A DNA stretch of 7,861 bases from CAYJAQ01 sp964368275 (GTDB lineage: Bacteria; Bacillota_I; Bacilli_A; ML615J-28; CAG-313). The notes beneath the pieces are model-generated. The model ran no database searches. It saw only the letters and a program-made list of their open reading frames with translations, and was not told the origin of the DNA. The position numbers and the translations under genes were made by a program. This document shows positions 5,676 through 7,861 of the stretch, piece after piece; position 1 is the stretch's first letter; each line of letters opens with the position of its first letter. Where the stretch lies: NCBI GenBank assembly GCA_964368275.1, contig CAYJAQ010000060.1, forward strand, positions 1 to 7,861. The letters run 5' to 3'.

Positions 5676-7796
5676 TTATATAAAACAGATTTGTTTTGTT
5701 AAATCATTATATGTCAAAGTGTATACTTGACCAGGAACAATACCGCTGCCTATAATTTCTTTTGCAATGTAGGTCTCAATATTCTTTTGAATAAATCGTT
5801 TAATTGGTCTTGCTCCATACATTGTATTGTAACTACTATCAATAACATATTTCTTTAAGTCATCCGTAAAGCTAATTCGAATATCATTTTTAGCCAGTTT
5901 ATCAACTAACTCTTTAAGCATCTTTTCAACTATCTTTGTTTGAACTTCTTTGGATAATGGATTAAAGATAACAATCTCATCAATACGATTCAAGAACTCT
6001 GGTTTAAATGAACGTTTTACTAGTTCCAACACTTTATTCTTAGCTTCTGTTTCAGAAAGTGTACCTTCGGTTAAATACTCACAACCTAAGTTCGAAGTCA
6101 TAATAATTATAGTATTCTTGAAATCAACTGTTCTACCTTGAGAATCGGTTGCTCTACCATCATCTAAGATTTGCAAGAATAAGTTAAAAATATCACGATG
6201 TGCTTTTTCAATCTCATCAAGTAAAATAATTGAATATGGATGACGTCTTACTGCTTCAGTTAATTGACCACCTTCATCATAGCCAACATATCCTGGAGGA
6301 GCCCCAATAAGCCGTGAAACAGAATGAGCTTCCATGTATTCACTCATATCGAAACGGACAATATGATTTTCACTATCGAACAAGCTTTCAGCTAAGCTCT
6401 TGCACACTTCGGTTTTACCAACGCCAGTAGGTCCTAAGAATAAGAATGAACCAATTGGTTTAGTCTCATCTTGCACGCCTGCCCGTTGGCGAATGATAGC
6501 ATCGCTAACAAGTTCTAGAGCACTATCTTGACCGATTACCCGTTTTGCTAAGTCATCTTTTAAATGAAGCAATTTCTCACGGTCACCTTCTACTAATTTT
6601 GCAACTGGAATATTGGTGCTTTTTGAAACTATTTCAGCAATATCATCTTCCGTTACAACCTCTGATATTAATCGACCTGATTTATCTTGTTGATAATTGG
6701 CAATTGCTTTTTCAAGTGCTGGGATAACGGAGTATTGCAAGCGTCCTGCTTCTTCATAATTAGCACTATTAAAGGCTTTTTCAAAGTCAAAGCGGGCTTG
6801 TTCTAATTCTTTTTGTTGTTGCTTTATTTTTTCATGCTCTTGTTTTTCTGTTTGCCATTTTGCATTTAGATCTTTTTCTTCTTCATGTTTTTCCTTAAGT
6901 TCTTCAACAATCTTGGCTAAACGTTCTTTACTCATCTCATCTCTTTCTTTAGATAGGGCAGACTGTTCAATCTCAAGTTGCATGATATGACGTTTTAAAG
7001 TATCAAGTTCTTGAGGCATAGAGTCCATTTCCGTTCTAATCGAAGCACAAGCCTCATCAATTAAATCGATTGCTTTATCAGGTAAGAAACGATCGGTTAT
7101 GTAACGATTAGAAAGGATCGCACTTGCAACAATTGCATTATCACTAATACGAACACCGTGGTGGACTTCAAAGCGTTCCTTTAACCCTCTTATGATACTA
7201 ATAGTATCTTCAACAGTTGGTTCTTCAATTAATACCTTTTGAAAACGCCGTTCCAAAGCACTATCTTTTTCAATGTATTTACGATATTCATTTAAAGTTG
7301 TTGAACCAATACAATGCAATTCGCCACGAGCAAGCATTGGCTTTAACATATTGCCAGCATCCATAGCGCCTTCAACAGCACCAGAGCCAACGATTAAATG
7401 AATTTCATCAATAAATAAGAGAATCTCACCATTACTAGCTTTAATTTTATTTAGAACAGCTTTTAAACGTTCTTCAAATTCCCCTCGATACTTTGCACCG
7501 GCAATTAGAGCACCCATATCTAGTTCATATAAATGGCATCCTTTTAGTGTCTCAGGCACATCTTCTTTAACAATACGAGCCGCTAATCCCTCTACTATTG
7601 CTGTTTTACCGACGCCTGGTTGACCAATCAAAATAGGATTGTTTTTCGTTTTACGAGCTAGGATTTTAACAACTCTTAAAATTTCATCTTCTCGTCCAAT
7701 AACAGGATCAATCTTGCCTTCTCTAACAGCATCAGTGACATCTCGTCCAAATTTCTCTAAGACTTTTTCATCTTTACTGTAGTCTTGAAATTCCAT
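5676..7796 (-). CDS. clpB: ClpB disaggregase lacking the N-terminal domain
   Basis: ClpB is a hexameric AAA+ machine that, with DnaK/DnaJ/GrpE, pulls proteins out of aggregates after heat stress. The 706 residues contain a first ATPase domain (Walker A GQPGVGKT 58-65, pore-loop Tyr103, Walker B Asp130-Glu131, arginine pair 183-184). A coiled-coil middle domain at about 255-375 is diagnostic of ClpB. The second ATPase domain has Walker A GPTGVGKT 455-462, pore loop GYVGY 502-506, Walker B Asp527-Glu528 and sensor-2 GARP 661-664. No ClpP-binding IGF/IGL loop is seen, so it should not feed a protease. Full-length relatives have about 850-870 residues; the missing part is the Clp_N domain. The start is secure: AAAGGAGGT lies just before ATG 7796, and an operator and -10 box sit immediately upstream. 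Confidence 0.96.
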   Translation of the reverse strand: MEFQDYSKDEKVLEKFGRDVTDAVREGKIDPVIGREDEILRVVKILARKTKNNPILIGQPGVGKTAIVEGLAARIVKEDVPETLKGCHLYELDMGALIAGAKYRGEFEERLKAVLNKIKASNGEILLFIDEIHLIVGSGAVEGAMDAGNMLKPMLARGELHCIGSTTLNEYRKYIEKDSALERRFQKVLIEEPTVEDTISIIRGLKERFEVHHGVRISDNAIVASAILSNRYITDRFLPDKAIDLIDEACASIRTEMDSMPQELDTLKRHIMQLEIEQSALSKERDEMSKERLAKIVEELKEKHEEEKDLNAKWQTEKQEHEKIKQQQKELEQARFDFEKAFNSANYEEAGRLQYSVIPALEKAIANYQQDKSGRLISEVVTEDDIAEIVSKSTNIPVAKLVEGDREKLLHLKDDLAKRVIGQDSALELVSDAIIRQRAGVQDETKPIGSFLFLGPTGVGKTEVCKSLAESLFDSENHIVRFDMSEYMEAHSVSRLIGAPPGYVGYDEGGQLTEAVRRHPYSIILLDEIEKAHRDIFNLFLQILDDGRATDSQGRTVDFKNTIIIMTSNLGCEYLTEGTLSETEAKNKVLELVKRSFKPEFLNRIDEIVIFNPLSKEVQTKIVEKMLKELVDKLAKNDIRISFTDDLKKYVIDSSYNTMYGARPIKRFIQKNIETYIAKEIIGSGIVPGQVYTLTYNDLTKQICFI

Positions 7797-7811
7797 AAAG
7801 TTACCTCCTTT

Positions 7812-7838
7812 TTAGCACTCTTTCATACTGAGTGCTAA
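7812..7838 (-). promoter_or_regulatory. CIRCE operator (HrcA binding site) of clpB
   Basis: This is a perfect match to the CIRCE consensus: TTAGCACTC, nine bases, GAGTGCTAA. HrcA, the heat-shock repressor, binds this inverted repeat and releases it when chaperonin capacity is overloaded. The element lies between the -10 box and the clpB RBS, one base from the RBS, so it covers the expected transcription start and is largely carried in the mRNA leader. clpB is therefore predicted to be heat-induced through HrcA. No CtsR-type direct repeat was seen in the visible upstream sequence. Confidence 0.95.
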
Positions 7839-7842
7839 TACT

Positions 7843-7848
7843 ATTATA
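7843..7848 (-). promoter_or_regulatory. -10 box of the clpB promoter
   Basis: A perfect TATAAT on the minus strand lies four bases upstream of the CIRCE operator. The expected transcription start is inside the first arm of CIRCE. The matching -35 box would lie beyond the end of the window, so the promoter is only partly seen. Confidence 0.75.
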
Positions 7849-7861
7849 TACCCATTTCTAT

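Noticed and set aside
1..7861. CRISPR arrays, tRNA or rRNA genes, insertion sequences, attachment sites
   Set aside because: No spaced direct repeats, no tRNA or rRNA sequence, no transposase and no terminal inverted repeats were recognised. The only tandem repeat lies inside the S2 tail.

Overview
The window is an AT-rich stretch in which every supported gene lies on the minus strand, so it is transcribed from high to low coordinates. Gene content (rpsB-tsf-pyrH-frr), strong GGAGG-type ribosome binding sites, sigma-A-like promoters and a HrcA/CIRCE operator point to Bacillota. Two things suggest the branch of Bacilli near Erysipelotrichia, Acholeplasma and uncultured gut Bacilli: a ClpB lacking its N-terminal domain, and CIRCE control of clpB. 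Trp is encoded by TGG and the reading frames close with TAA or TAG, which argues against a TGA=Trp mycoplasma code. This placement is an inference from gene features, not a phylogeny.

Layout in transcription order. (1) 7796-5676: clpB, a heat-shock disaggregase, preceded by a perfect CIRCE operator and a TATAAT box and followed by a modest hairpin terminator. (2) 5675-5456: a clpB/rpsB intergenic region with a strong promoter (TTGTCA, 17 bp, TGG-TATAAT) and a structured leader of about 110 nt that also contains a 30-codon open frame. (3) 5455-2238: the translation operon rpsB (ribosomal protein S2), tsf (EF-Ts), pyrH (UMP kinase) and frr (ribosome recycling factor). The genes are tightly spaced, each has its own RBS, and a clean intrinsic terminator closes the operon. 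(4) 2163-76: an accessory gene for a 695-residue membrane protein. By eye its order is zinc ribbon, TPR-like helices, degenerate TIR domain, more helices, three membrane segments and BspA-type leucine-rich repeats. (5) 51-1: the first 17 codons of another gene, cut by the window edge and probably co-transcribed with (4).

The first three blocks are housekeeping: protein disaggregation under stress, the start and recycling steps of translation, and pyrimidine nucleotide supply. The accessory gene is the item to look at. It joins an intracellular TIR-like module to a predicted extracellular leucine-rich-repeat module, the two parts of a Toll-like receptor but in reverse order. Its TIR has lost the glutamate used by NAD-cleaving TIRs. 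It sits where many Bacillota continue with uppS-cdsA.
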